This document shows positions 24,001 to 34,600 of a stretch of DNA of 64,000 nucleotides, in pieces. The notes beneath the pieces are model-generated. The model ran no database searches, was not told the origin of the DNA, and saw only the letters and a list, made by a program, of their open reading frames with translations. Location: NCBI RefSeq assembly GCF_036669915.1, contig NC_089318.1, positions 24,674,238 to 24,738,237 of the forward strand, written 5' to 3'. The position numbers were made by a program, and so were the translations under genes. Position 1 is the stretch's first letter; every line of letters starts with the position of its first letter. The stretch is from Pocillopora verrucosa (lineage: Eukaryota > Cnidaria > Anthozoa > Scleractinia > Pocilloporidae).

Positions 24001-25249
24001 GTTACAAACTTGCCAGATATGGTTCAAGATCATTTTCTGTAACCGCGGCTAAACTCTGGAACGCACCGTCGCTGGAAATCCGTTTAAGCGACAATTTGTA
24101 GCAATTCAAGCGCAATCTTAAAATACATCTTTTCAGGAAAGCCTCTTACATGATGATTCATTATTGGTTAGTTATTTAATTAGTTATTTAGGTAGGTAGT
24201 TAGTAAGTTTTTACTCATGAGGTTTTTTATTCTCAGTTCTTATTGTGATTTTGACAGCTTAGTTATGTTATTAGTAAGTTTAAAGTGCTATTGGATAGCG
24301 ACAGAAAAAGCGCTATTTAAATATAGTATTATTATTATGATTATTTTGTCATTCCAGGGAGTACGGGATTATGGTAGAACTTTTACCGGACACACCCAGT
24401 GTACTTTTACACACTTCAGAAATATCTCACCATAAAGTAAGTCGACGTAACGAAGTAACTGTGACAAGATAGTCTCAATATCACATCGAGTGGTCATAAA
24501 CTGGACTTACATGTGGCACATATTTTCATTCAGATAGGAAGTGCGGTCTACTGCTTTCATGGTAAAGCCATGGGCCTGCTGTACATAGCCTTTATGGCTG
24601 GCGGCCCTTTGTGCCCTTTAAAGCTATGAGCGGAGAATTTTAGCCGCCCGTTTTCACAGGTCCGTCGCCTAACGCTCACAGCACACTCAAAACCACCAGT
24701 TACTCAGGCTTATCGTGATACAATAAAAGCCTTGGGTTTGTCCAGTCCAGCATGTGTGGTATTTCAGTTATTTTGCACAATCTTGTATCGAGTGATCATT
24801 GATATATGTTCTTCAAAGTTCACCGCTTCATTGAAAGAAAGGTTTTCATAGTCTAGGAAAGTTGTTTGGAAATAGTAAAATGAAACCCTCTGATGGAACT
24901 AAGTACTTGCTTCTCAGGTTTTATTTTCCCAGTTTTTTCCGCAAGCATTATAGGCTGATTTTTTTACCGACGGATATTTCTTATTAACTTAAAACCTCCT
25001 CTGCTGTTGTCTGAGCTTTTTTTCTTTTCTTTTCTTTTCTTTTCTTTTCTTTTTTTTCTTCAGAGTCATCAAACAACGAATGAATTTACACTAGGACAAA
25101 TCGTTGATGTAATGTATCTTGGAAAAGACCCTTTCTCTGGAAAAGTTCGTCTGTCAAGAAAAGCACTTTTGCCGAAGCCGCATAATACCATGAACCACGA
25201 AGATTTTGTCGAAAAGTTCCTGAGCCCTTCAAAAAATAAGAGGACTTGA
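12016..25249 (+). CDS. PNPT1: Mitochondrial polynucleotide phosphorylase (PNPT1), 28 coding exons
   Basis: Trimeric phosphorolytic 3'-5' exoribonuclease of mitochondria, acting in mtRNA turnover. Exons: 12016-12158, 12303-12363, 13291-13371, 13463-13568, 14623-14672, 15210-15273, 15610-15657, 16056-16166, 16852-16925, 17023-17138, 17546-17600, 18131-18188, 18746-18842, 19165-19267, 19835-19905, 20168-20204, 20403-20469, 20707-20796, 20948-21001, 21344-21459, 21574-21645, 21736-21799, 22180-22263, 22450-22533, 22955-23073, 23589-23647, 24358-24436, 25064-25249. They total 2349 nt (782 aa; human about 783). An Arg-rich N-terminus precedes the first RNase PH domain ([29 protein letters not shown]). 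The second has [33 protein letters not shown] and [12 protein letters not shown], with D538 and D544 at the catalytic positions. A KH domain (about 608-665) and an S1 domain (about 675-750) follow. The KH GXXG loop reads SAGG (622-625). Introns hold several repeats described separately. Confidence 0.96.
13995..14535. repeat. Foldback element in PNPT1 intron 4
   Basis: The left arm (about 13995-14102) and right arm (about 14426-14535) are reverse complements at roughly 85-90% identity by eye. Both carry GACTCTGATGA...AACTTCTGCTCAGGTTGT and TCCTTCTCAGGACTACACTC on opposite strands. A spacer of about 320 bp separates them. There is no open coding frame. It ends about 90 bp before exon 5. I infer a non-autonomous mobile element. 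Confidence 0.7.
14735..14890. repeat. Possible diverged dispersed repeat in PNPT1 intron 5
   Basis: Contains TTAACCCTTAAAGCCC followed by AGAGTGACCAGGATCTCATT and later AAGTAAGGAGATGATCAGTG, words resembling the TTAA-ended repeat at 16349-16548. Boundaries and family are uncertain. Confidence 0.3.
14953..14980. repeat. Perfect 12-bp hairpin in PNPT1 intron 5
   Basis: CATTTCAACCCT (14953-14964) and AGGGTTGAAATG (14969-14980) are exact reverse complements around a 4-nt CAAA loop. Confidence 0.7.
16349..16548. mobile_element. 200-bp MITE-like element with TTAA-containing inverted ends
   Basis: The left end TTAACCTTTTAACTCCCA (from 16349) and right end TGGGAGTTAAAGGGTTAA (to 16548) form an 18-bp inverted repeat with one mismatch. 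There is no coding capacity. I recall very similar elements dispersed in coral genomes, but this is memory, not a search. It lies in PNPT1 intron 8. Confidence 0.7.
17662..17861. repeat. Diverged 20-bp tandem array, ten copies
   Basis: The sequence divides into ten consecutive units of exactly 20 bp with no indels. The approximate consensus is RGACGGAAGTGTCCGAAATC, and individual columns match in about 5-9 of 10 copies. The strongest columns are 15, 16 and 19 (G, A and T, 9 of 10). An eleventh weaker copy may occupy 17862-17881. It lies in PNPT1 intron 11 and its period is not a multiple of three. Confidence 0.8.
23830..24345 (+). mobile_element. 3' fragment of a CR1-like non-LTR retrotransposon
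   Basis: Broken frames encode the C-terminal tail typical of CR1-like reverse transcriptases: [26 protein letters not shown], then [17 protein letters not shown]. The DNA end reads GACAGAAAAAGCGCTATTTA followed by an ATT-rich tail, the usual 3' end of such elements. A frameshift near 23876 and a stop near 24099 show that it is dead. It sits in PNPT1 intron 26 (23648-24357) and ends a few bases before the polypyrimidine/acceptor region of exon 27. Confidence 0.8.
25018..25060 (+). repeat. (TTTTC)n tract forming the polypyrimidine tract of PNPT1 exon 28
   Basis: Five to six tandem TTTTC units and a T-run lie immediately upstream of the CAG acceptor at 25061-25063. The microsatellite is therefore the polypyrimidine tract of the last PNPT1 intron. 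Confidence 0.8.
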
Positions 25250-25305
25250 TTTGCTTACCAACGCTCTAGTTTAAGAGCTTAAATGAAGATTTTCTTGGTA
25301 CTGTC

Positions 25306-25311
25306 AATAAA
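25306..25311 (+). terminator. Candidate PNPT1 polyadenylation signal
   Basis: AATAAA lies 57 nt after the PNPT1 stop codon, a typical distance for a short 3' UTR. Confidence 0.65.
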
Positions 25312-25338
25312 ATTATTTTGGAACAGCAGACATCAATC

Positions 25339-26075
25339 CTAGTTATTTAAGAGAAATTTGGTGCCTGGGTGGGGAATTGTTTCCAAAACCTGGCAGGCAC
25401 CTGCAAAACTTCCTTTCAAACAAATTGTAAAATGCTCAAAGCAGTCAGGCTGAAGTCCCCCACAAAGTGCTGTGAAGTTCATGAGAGTATTAGTATGAAG
25501 AAAGCGATATATTAATGCCACATCGCCAATATGGATCCCTGGTAACTGATTACGTGCGTGTTTCCCTTTAATGCTATTAAACTCCAAACTATTCCAGGCT
25601 GGTTCAGCTTCAAATACACCTACCTCGTTCGATGCGGAGGGCCAAAGATGACATAAATTCTAAGACAACAGACAGAATTACATCTTCATTTGTTTTAAAC
25701 TTAGCTTCTTGCTCTGTGGCGGACCCAAAATTAGACTCGGGAAGCAATTTCTTTAATTGCAGCTCACCAACCAGGGTAGTATCCTCATTTGTATCTAATA
25801 CATCTTGCAGCATTCGACTTTTAAGGGCAGCACCCCTAACCCCTGGTGGTCTTTGCAAAAAGTTTGAACCACGATTTTAAGAGAGAGTTTGACCTTAAGA
25901 AGTTGAGAACGGAAGGTCGCTCTTGAGAGTCGAGCCGATTTGCTGTGTGAACGAGTGGGCAAATTTCGTTAATTTCATAAACCTGACATGTCCAGTGTTT
26001 CCACCCCACTGGGGAGCTGAGGGAGCGCCGGGAGGCCACTTGAGCTATTTCAGCCTCCCCTCCACTTCGTAAAAG
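25339..26075 (-). pseudogene. Frame-broken coding-like relic, family unknown
   Basis: On the minus strand three long overlapping open segments follow one another in different frames: about 26075-25836 (contains VYEINEICPLVHTANRLD), about 25876-25610 (contains SRMLQDVLDTNEDTTLVG and VILSVVLEFMSSLALRIE) and about 25640-25339 (contains IHIGDVALIYRFLHTN and CGGLQPDCFEHFT, ending in a stop). Composition is protein-like, not low-complexity. The first segment has no ATG. I do not recognise the family. It may be a decayed intronless gene or retrocopy, or real exons whose splicing I cannot resolve (GTAGGT at about 25620 could be a donor). It lies between the PNPT1 3' end and the CHCHD7 start on the opposite strand. 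Confidence 0.4.
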
Positions 26076-26106
26076 CGAGAAGGAATGGGCTCAATATTCT
26101 ATCAAA

Positions 26107-26316
26107 ATGGCGGACGGATTAAAGCGGTGGACAGATAAGGGAACGAATCCGTGTGCTGCAGAGTCGGTGGCTTCCTTAAAATGTTTGGAAGAGAATAATT
26201 ACGATAAGGCAAGATGTGCAAATTATTTTCTAGCATATAAAGAGTGTAAAAGAGCTTGGAACAAAAGGAAGGCAGAAAGAAGAAGACGTGGTCTACCGCC
26301 TGGCGACCCTGTCTAG
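26107..26316 (+). CDS. CHCHD7: CHCHD7/COX23-like twin-CX9C protein
   Basis: Small protein of the mitochondrial intermembrane space, imported and oxidised by the MIA40 disulfide relay and linked in yeast (Cox23) to cytochrome c oxidase assembly. The single-exon frame gives 69 aa. C16-X9-C26 and C37-X9-C47 form the helix-hairpin-helix CHCH fold with two disulfides. The motif run NPCAAESVASLKCLEENNYD is close to human CHCHD7 (CLSESDASTRCLDENNYD). The tail is basic (KRKAERRRRGLPPG). Human CHCHD7 is about 85 aa, so the C-terminus is slightly short. The ATG lies within AAAATGGCGGA, a YY1-like word at the start codon. Confidence 0.9.
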   Translation: MADGLKRWTDKGTNPCAAESVASLKCLEENNYDKARCANYFLAYKECKRAWNKRKAERRRRGLPPGDPV

Positions 26317-28698
26317 CTTCAAATTTAGCTATTGGTGAATGTGATCTTGGACTTTACTCAAGCATTAATAAAGTGAGTTAACTTGAGTGATGGATGTTTC
26401 GATATGAAACATTCAAAATATTCTATCTATTCCGTGATGGTGATACTTTGGCGGTAAGGACAATCTGCGTATCACATACACAAATGGAGGTCCGTTGGAA
26501 ATGCTGATCAAAGGCAGATCATGAGCGTTACCTTTCTTAGGAGGACAGCACAAGCGTGGTCGCTTATCATGGGGACAATAATAAACTGCTGGATAAAGTG
26601 CAACTTACTTCTGGGAGCTTTCAAAATGTGGAATTATTTTTTTTTACTCAAGGGAGAGTAAAACTGCTTTTGTTTATCACACTCGAGGAAATATGCAATT
26701 CGGGTTCCGAAGAGTTTGTGAAATTTTAAATAAAAGAGATTTGCAATCCTCATGAGTTCTTTTCAGGATGAATTTGACATGGATAACCAAACTGTGGTGG
26801 CTTGTTAAATTTGTACAGCTGATTTTTATAGCTTTAGCCCTTGTTAGATAATTTACCTTCCTAACTTCGCTTGGATTAAAGCATGAGTGCTTTACTTACC
26901 CCAGTTGCTCCACAACAGTTTCCTTGAGAGCAAATACTTTTGAAGCAAATAATGCAGTTTGATATTCAAAAAATCAAATTAAACTGATTCTGTAAAATTT
27001 CCAAAATATGGTCTTTGTTGGAGATGACTTTGTCTCTAACAAAAAATTGTATACATGGGGAGTTTATCATCATATGTTGTTGACAAAAATTTTGGCACTT
27101 TCACAACTTCACCAGTGACTTGCATAAATTGAAAGTTTTGATGGGTCTGACTATACTTAGTGTCAAATAGAAACCCAATTCTTTTGTTTTGGGGTCAATG
27201 TAAATTTTTTTCAGGACAACATGATACATTGGAATACTCCTCAGTCATCTCCATAATGCACATGGCATAAGAGTGCGGTTGGGCAGAAAGGGATGATGGG
27301 AGAGCTTTTCTTTCTGCTTTGTCTATATGCATCACACTTTGTGCTTCAGTGCTGCACATCATATGAAAATGATTGGGACTTAGTCAAACTCTCATGTGTA
27401 AGGATACATAGGCAGTAAGTGATTATCAAAATCAATTTAAGTTGATTTAAGTCAACTTTATCTTCCTCTCACAAATAATCACAACTATGATTGCTATTCT
27501 TTTTTTATAACGAGGTACCAGATCTCATTAGAAAGGTGACAATACATACATTATAACTGAAATGGATCAAAGAAAGAAGTAGTAAACTGAGGAGAGAAAA
27601 AGAATTTGTTCCCTCTGGGAATTGTACTGAGTTCAAATTGTACTGTATGATTTTTCTTCAAATAATATGTCATCAAGTAACATTTTAACCCTAGTTCCCC
27701 TACTCTACGGCCTTACACCTTCCTCACTATTTCGGTGAAATTTATTCGTAAATTCCTTCGCGTCATTCGCCCTATTAAGTCACTGTCCTCTTCGCCTTCA
27801 CTCTTTCAAGCACAACAACATGAGTGTCACGCAATCTCTCTGTGGCTCACTCGAGGCTCTTCTGATCAGCGGCTGCGCTGCAAGGGAGTGCGCACTTCCT
27901 CTGTGACACGTACGAGGATGTAAACAAGGCGACCAAGCAATACTGAAACTTAACTTACCTTCCCTGCAATTTGCAACTGAAACCAAGTGGCGTGCCTGAT
28001 ATCCTACAACGAAGTGTTACGGTTGGTTTGATTAAATTGGGAAAGTATAAGGAATGCTGATGCACTAATTACGCCAAAGGAAGACGAATTTTTTACGTAC
28101 TCTTCGAAGTGAAGTAAGCTTACGTATTGAGTAACCTCAGACCAGCAGAGGAATTAATATTCAACAACTTTCAAATCTAAGCCGTGGCTGAAAGACACGA
28201 AAAATTTTGTAATTTTAGTTATATTCTACGATTCCTAAACTAATCAAGGGAGTTCTCCACTGAGTTTCTCTTGCTTGTGCGGCTTCGATGCCTTCCTAAT
28301 TGGAAAGTTATAACCATAACTTGAAGCAGATTAAAGAATTGTTAGCTTGGTTTACTTTCAGGAAACGTATGATACCTTTAAAATTACTAGTTTTAAACAC
28401 CAGTGATGAAGAAAGACAACATCACAATTTACATCAGGAATAATTGATACTTTACATTTATTGACAATTATACACATTTGTCATTGAAATGCCTTTCAAG
28501 CCTTACCACCAGACTTTGATGGAATGTTCCTAGCTGAAATAAATGTATTTGTGAATTTGCTAATTTCTAAAGTACAGACAGGTTTTCTTTATTGCAAAGC
28601 TGGGAGGAGGAGTAGTAATACTTAATACTTCTCAATAACTGGTTGCTTGATGCCCTTTTTTTGGTCTATTTTTATCAATATGCTAGATATAAGTCAGT
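26317..28698. other. CHCHD7-GOLGA5 intergenic region
   Basis: No coding exon is recognised. The CHCHD7 3' end lies at the left side (AATAAA at 26367). About 27690-28030 is visibly richer in CG dinucleotides than its surroundings and may hold the GOLGA5 promoter and a non-coding first exon. The remainder is AT-rich and featureless by eye. Confidence 0.45.
26367..26372 (+). terminator. Candidate CHCHD7 polyadenylation signal
   Basis: AATAAA lies 51 nt after the CHCHD7 stop codon. Confidence 0.6.
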
Positions 28699-31600
28699 AT
28701 GTCATGGTTTACTGATCTTGCTGGCAAGGCAGAGTTTCTGCTGGAAAAGGTTGATACTGCTGCAGCTTCAGCACTCACAAAGGACCAGATTAACCAGGAC
28801 AGGGGTGTATTCAGTAAAAATGTTTTTCCAACAAAACCAGTTGCAAGTTCTGTTTCAACACAGAGACCAATTCCTGCACCGGTTGTCAACCAAGGAGTTG
28901 ATTTTGTAAAGGCAGCCAGTGAGAGCAGTGTATTAGGTGAGAACTAATAAACTGCTTACATCTATATTCTCTTTGGAAGCTCTATTGTCTGTGGTTAATT
29001 TAGCTTCATGTAAATTTACAGTTCCTTTTAGTTGTACATTTAAAGACAGCAGGATATCTTGCTGTTGAGCACTTTTTGTCATTTCACAACCTCTTGGATG
29101 ACTTTGACAAACAATATTTGGTGTAAATGATAATAAAGAACATGTGGACCAGTGTCTACTAGCTTTTTGTAAGCACATAGTACATTATTGTGAGCCACAA
29201 GGCACATTGTCTTCTCTGTCATGGCTTCAATATTGTCCAGAATAATTTCACTTGAATTGATGTATTGAAGGCTTTGCTTTGTTTTCTAGGTGGACCTACA
29301 GTACCTATCAAGTCTCGGCTACCTTCTTCTGGTTCTAGGACACCCCCAAGGGTAACAAGAACAGAAAACAAAAATGATGATAAATTATTTGAGTTCCTCA
29401 ATAGCAATGTTCCCACTTCTAAGGAAAGGAAACCTATAAAACCAAAATTGGTGACTGAAACATCATCTGATGAAGTTGTTAAAGCTAATGATACTTCATT
29501 GCTGGTTCAGCAAGATGCTCCAGATGGAAGAATTAATGATGGTGAGCATGTTAAAAAGTTAAGTAGTATTTGTTGCCCTACATGGTGGGTTAGACCTTGC
29601 TATGAAAGGCAATTGGTGCATTGGACAACAGACAAAGCTTTTTTGCTCAAAAGCTGAAAGACTCTATTGTGTACATAAATTCCTGTTCATTAGACAAGTG
29701 TCAACAAAACAAAACATGTGATCCAGTTGACAGCATTATTCACCTTTCAAGCAACCTTTTTCTTGTTGTCTTAGTTGAAGCACTAATTGAGATCAGTCTG
29801 CTTTTAAATAAGCTTCTTTACTCTTGTGGTAGTAGTTCTATTGCTCAGGGATGCAATAAAGTGCAGTGTTTTATAAAAAACTACAATTAAGAGTTTAAAA
29901 AAAGCTAGGAATTAATATTGTATTTGGTTTACCAATGACCAAATTATTGTGAGGGTCTAAGCATACCTTACCTCCTTTGAACAGATGAAAACCTCTGTTT
30001 ATAGTTAAACTTTTATTGTTATAAAAAAGAGAAACTTTTAAAAATCAATCTGGAAGTGAACCTTGAGCTCATGGATCAGGGATTGTTATTGTGTTTGTTA
30101 CTAGATGCTATTGGAAAGAATTCAAATACAGGAGAAAAAGACACAAACATATCTGATGGACTGAGACTAGTAGAACCTCAGGCACAAGACATGCCTCAGC
30201 ATGAAGCTGATCACCGCAGCCAACCTCCTGCTGATGATCGTGTGTCCAACCTTGAATTTGAAAACACACTTCTAAAGAAGGAAGTATCATCACTGAATGA
30301 AGAAATGGTTTCTGTGGTACAAAGGGCTAAGGAAGCTGAAAGGAGTAAGTATTGACACTGAAAAAAGAAAACTCAAATGAAACCCAGTAAACCTGCCTGC
30401 CATTTCTTCCCTCAAATTACATACAGTTGCTTTGATGTGTGTTGCTGAATCATTGAATTTTGCTCATGAAAGACTGTTCACAGCTCATTTATCCACATTA
30501 TCTTAATTCTAAAGTACTTTATAAGGAATTCTGACTGCTGGGTAACTTTTACAGTGTAAGTAAGTCTGTATTTTATACTTAGAATGGAAATAAGAAAAAA
30601 CTAGCTTTTTTTTTTTGAATATAAATTGTTCCTATCTGAAAAGTTTCTTGATAACTGTATCACAGGAGTAAAAGAAACAGAGAGACAGCTTCAAAGAAGT
30701 CATCAACAGTTGGCAGCTTCTGAGGAAATTTCCAGGCAGTTGAGAGGGAAGGAGGATGATTATACAGAGGCACTTAATGCTAAGGACTCACAGCTGGCTG
30801 TGCTCAGGGTCAGGATACAGGAGTCAGACCAGGAACTGAAGACCAAACAGCAGCAAATTGAACAGTACCAGTTAGAGAGAGAGAGGTCTGTTAGTATACA
30901 GTACATTTGACAGTTATAATAGTAATGTTATCCACTGCTTTTCGAAATCAGAAACTAAACTATTAATTGGAATGCTTCATTATCCCCAAAGTTCAATCAA
31001 GTTTGACACCACACCCTTCACTTTCACTTTTGTCATGTAGATGTTAACCTGGCAAGTTGAACAGAGTTTAACTTGGTTGAATTTTTGTGTTTGTGGTTGG
31101 TCCACCTGCAGATGAACTTCACTCAGTAATACTGATTTCATTTGTTAAGTGCCAGTATTTGTCCAATTCACCGCTTGAATTTCAGGCTAAATTTCATTCT
31201 TAGGAGTTCTTCTCTGCTCTATATTTTTGGGCATTGTTTTTCTTCTGAATTCATTACTGATATATTACTGGTCTAATAAAATTGTTATCTGAACTGGTAA
31301 ACCTGGGGTCTGTCATGGAAGACCTCATTGTGTCAACATCTGTGGTGCAACACAAGTTTTAGCTTATGAAGCCTCAGGATGATTTTGAAGACTTGTCTTG
31401 AAGAGTTCTCATTAAAAGATGGAACCAGGGTGTAAGCACCTGCCTGCCTTCATGTGAGACAGAAAGGAGTTTACTTCTTAGTGTTGTAGTTTTAATTTTC
31501 TTAACTGGGTTACTTCCATACTAATGCACTAGCACTTAGATATGTAAGAAAACCCTTGTCTTCTCCTTCAGGCTACTTCAGGATCACTCAGCATCAACTG

Positions 31601-34600
31601 GTGTTCACAGTCATGCATTGGACACTCTGAAAGCTAAACTGGAAGAAACTGAGAGAAAACTTAAAGCTGAACAGGAATCTCAAAAGAAACTCGAGGTATA
31701 TGTAATGATAAATACTTCTATAAGACTATAATGCCTGCTTATTTTAGGGCTTGCCAGTATTATGTGAAAGTTTTTAATAGTAAAAAAATGGTCAGGATCT
31801 TTGTGTTGCAGTCAAATTTGTTAGTGATCTTGATATTTCTTTAAATTTATTGTTATGTCATATAATTTACTGTTATTATCTGAAGAAGTTAAGCTACATT
31901 AATTGATAATATAGTAGATAAATGAATGGCATGGAAACCTGATAATAACTTTAAAGGCTTATAAACTTAGGTTCCCTTTACTTTCATTTTTTTTTAAGAA
32001 AGAGTCCATGGACAGGCAAACAAAGCTAGAAGAGGGACAAGCAGCCTTGGCCGAGTCACTCAAAACTTTGCAGAAGAGAGTCAATGAAGAGAAGAGTATC
32101 CATCAGTTCCATTTAATTTACTTAATAATTTAAAACAAAATTGGACTAATTATATGGCCTGGCTTATCAACTGTCTGAAGATGAGCAAAATTAGAACTAG
32201 TTGGGGTTCGAGTCTTCTCAGGGGAGGGGAGGGGTACTAAGGTTTTTTTTTTTCACACTCGTAACAGTTAAGATACTGAGCACGAATGTTTTTATGCCCC
32301 TTTTCCTGAATGAACAAAATTTCTTTTGTTCAAGTTGACTCTAGCAAATATATTTTTATCTGTCCTAACTTAAAACGACGATTCAACTAAAAATAACTTG
32401 TACGTAGGGATTGAAATGACTTGTTGTAGTGCATAGAATAGTTCCTTACAATTCTTTATTTCCGAACTAGTTATGATTTGAATACATGTTGGAGCTTTTT
32501 CTCCATTGAATAGATAAGAACAATGAGAATGCTACAGCACTCAAAACAGCAAAAGGAAATCTAGAAACTGCGAAGCAAGAACTGAAGGACTATAAAGATA
32601 AAGCAGCCAGAATTCTTCAGGTGACTGGATCATTTTGTTATTATCCAATTGTTTTAAATTCTTATGGAAATAAAACAAATTATGGGTTGTGAACCCTTTA
32701 CAGTGTTAGTAAGAAAAATCGTTCTACCGTCAGGCTAAAGACAAGGTGATAGCAAGTCTCCGTGATGGAAGCAAAGGTGAAGTTACCAGCGGTGTTACTA
32801 GTTCAGAATATGAAGAGGTCTGTCATGAGAGGGACATGTTTAAAGATGAAGTCAATCAGGTCAAGTACAAAATGGAGCAACTCAAGGCTGATTTACAGGT
32901 GAATAGTGTTTTTCATTTTTTTAATCTGCTTTCCGCAATCACAGCTTTGCGCTGGTTAAATTCTCTTAAGTCGTCTCAGACACCTCAACAGTTGGTTTTG
33001 TAGTTTTCACGTTTCGCAATGGACAATTTTTGCAAAGAAACTTATTAAAGGATGTCGCGAACGCGGAAAAAAGTCCAAAGAACCCTGACCAAAGACTAGG
33101 TGTCCTTGTGCACACTAATGACGTAAAACGTCTCCATAGGCGCTTCGCGCACGCTCAGTAGTCCGAAGAGTTAGCCATCTTCTCGCTTCAGTCTTCAACC
33201 TACCTTCACAGTTAATATCCCACCGTCTCGTGCGAGTCACACTGCGCACGGCTCTCTCAATCAGCACTACTTGTAGACAAGTGTAGTCTGTTCAAATACC
33301 ATACTTGAATGAGTTGAAACGTTGAATAAGACTGTGCACTAAGTATCTGATCGTTTGAAAAATATTGCTTCATAGGACTTGGAACAGCAGCAACAATCCG
33401 AGGCAGATCTTGCTCGAGAGAAAATGGAAGAGTTAGAGAGTGCTCTGGATGACGAAAAAAGAAAAAAAGACGCCTGTGAACAACAAATTCAACAGCATCT
33501 CCAAGTACGTGAAAGAGAATTATTCCTAGCCAGTATAAACCTATTTAAAGAACCCACCCATTAATTTCTGTCCGATCTCTTTAGATAAGAGACCACATGA
33601 TCCCTGTTGCTCAAAAGGTGGATAGCCCCATCCACTGAATAAATCCCCTTCCGACGGATACCAAAACACGTTTGGTGAACACCTATCCGTCGTAATGCTA
33701 CTCGGGAAGGTTGAAAATTGTGTTGCGTACAGCAAATCCCCCAGTATTTTGTTCCAGCGTGACCTTTGTTGATGAATAGCTGTAATTTTAGCCATTCAGT
33801 AGTTCAGCTGGTATCCCTTTATTTATAAAAAAGTATCTTTATCCTGTGCATTCAAAATTCGAATGTTTTTCTTTGTTTTCTGTCAGGACCTGCATCAGGC
33901 CCAAGATGAGATACGAGGAATCAAAAGCAGCTTTATGAGCCAGTTACAGGTATCTTTCCATCATCGATAACTGTTTTTTTGTTCTCTTCTGAATTCTTAT
34001 TAATCTCCGTTCAATCTCATTTGGCGTTTTCTTCCAGGAGAGGGAAAATGAAATTCAGAAACTTAGAAATCAGGTTAGTCAAATTTTGATCACAGCGAGT
34101 CAAGACTAAGACAAACCTTTTCTCTAGAGCGTCAGTGTCAGTTAATACCTGTGCTGTCAAGCTTTGAATGTGTAATTTTTCTTTGTCGTTATTTTGTCCA
34201 AACAAGTTGGAGATTTAATGCCGGCAGTGCTAGGCTTGATTCTGGGTAAGGTCGCTGTTTCCTGACGATGCTGCAGCGTTTTGTATCCGAAATTCGATTA
34301 TCAATATATGTTTTTCAGCTTGCAACCAAGGCACTTACGTCTACGAGTGAAGAAGAACTGGGAAACCGAGTCCGAGCGCTGACAGAAAACCTCATTCAGA
34401 AACAAACACTGATTGAGGCTCTGAGCACAGAGAAGAACTCCTTGGTTTTACAGTTAGAGCGGCTGGAGGTATGAAAACCTTAAATCCCACTGAATAGATT
34501 ATACAACAGCTCCCAGTCGGCTTGTTGGCTCAGTTGTTACAGCAGTACACCGGTATAGCAGATGTCAGGAGTTTAACTCCCGTACAAGCCTGGATTTTTT

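Noticed and set aside
1050..26316. ATRIP-TFAM-PNPT1-CHCHD7 as a trans-spliced operon
   Set aside because: Same strand, but gaps are about 0.8-1.9 kb, each gene has its own candidate 3' signal or leader, and no spliced-leader acceptor pattern is evident.
34519..34590. Functional tRNA gene
   Set aside because: D and anticodon arms do not fold properly, the T-loop is off consensus, and the sequence continues into a SINE-like tail.
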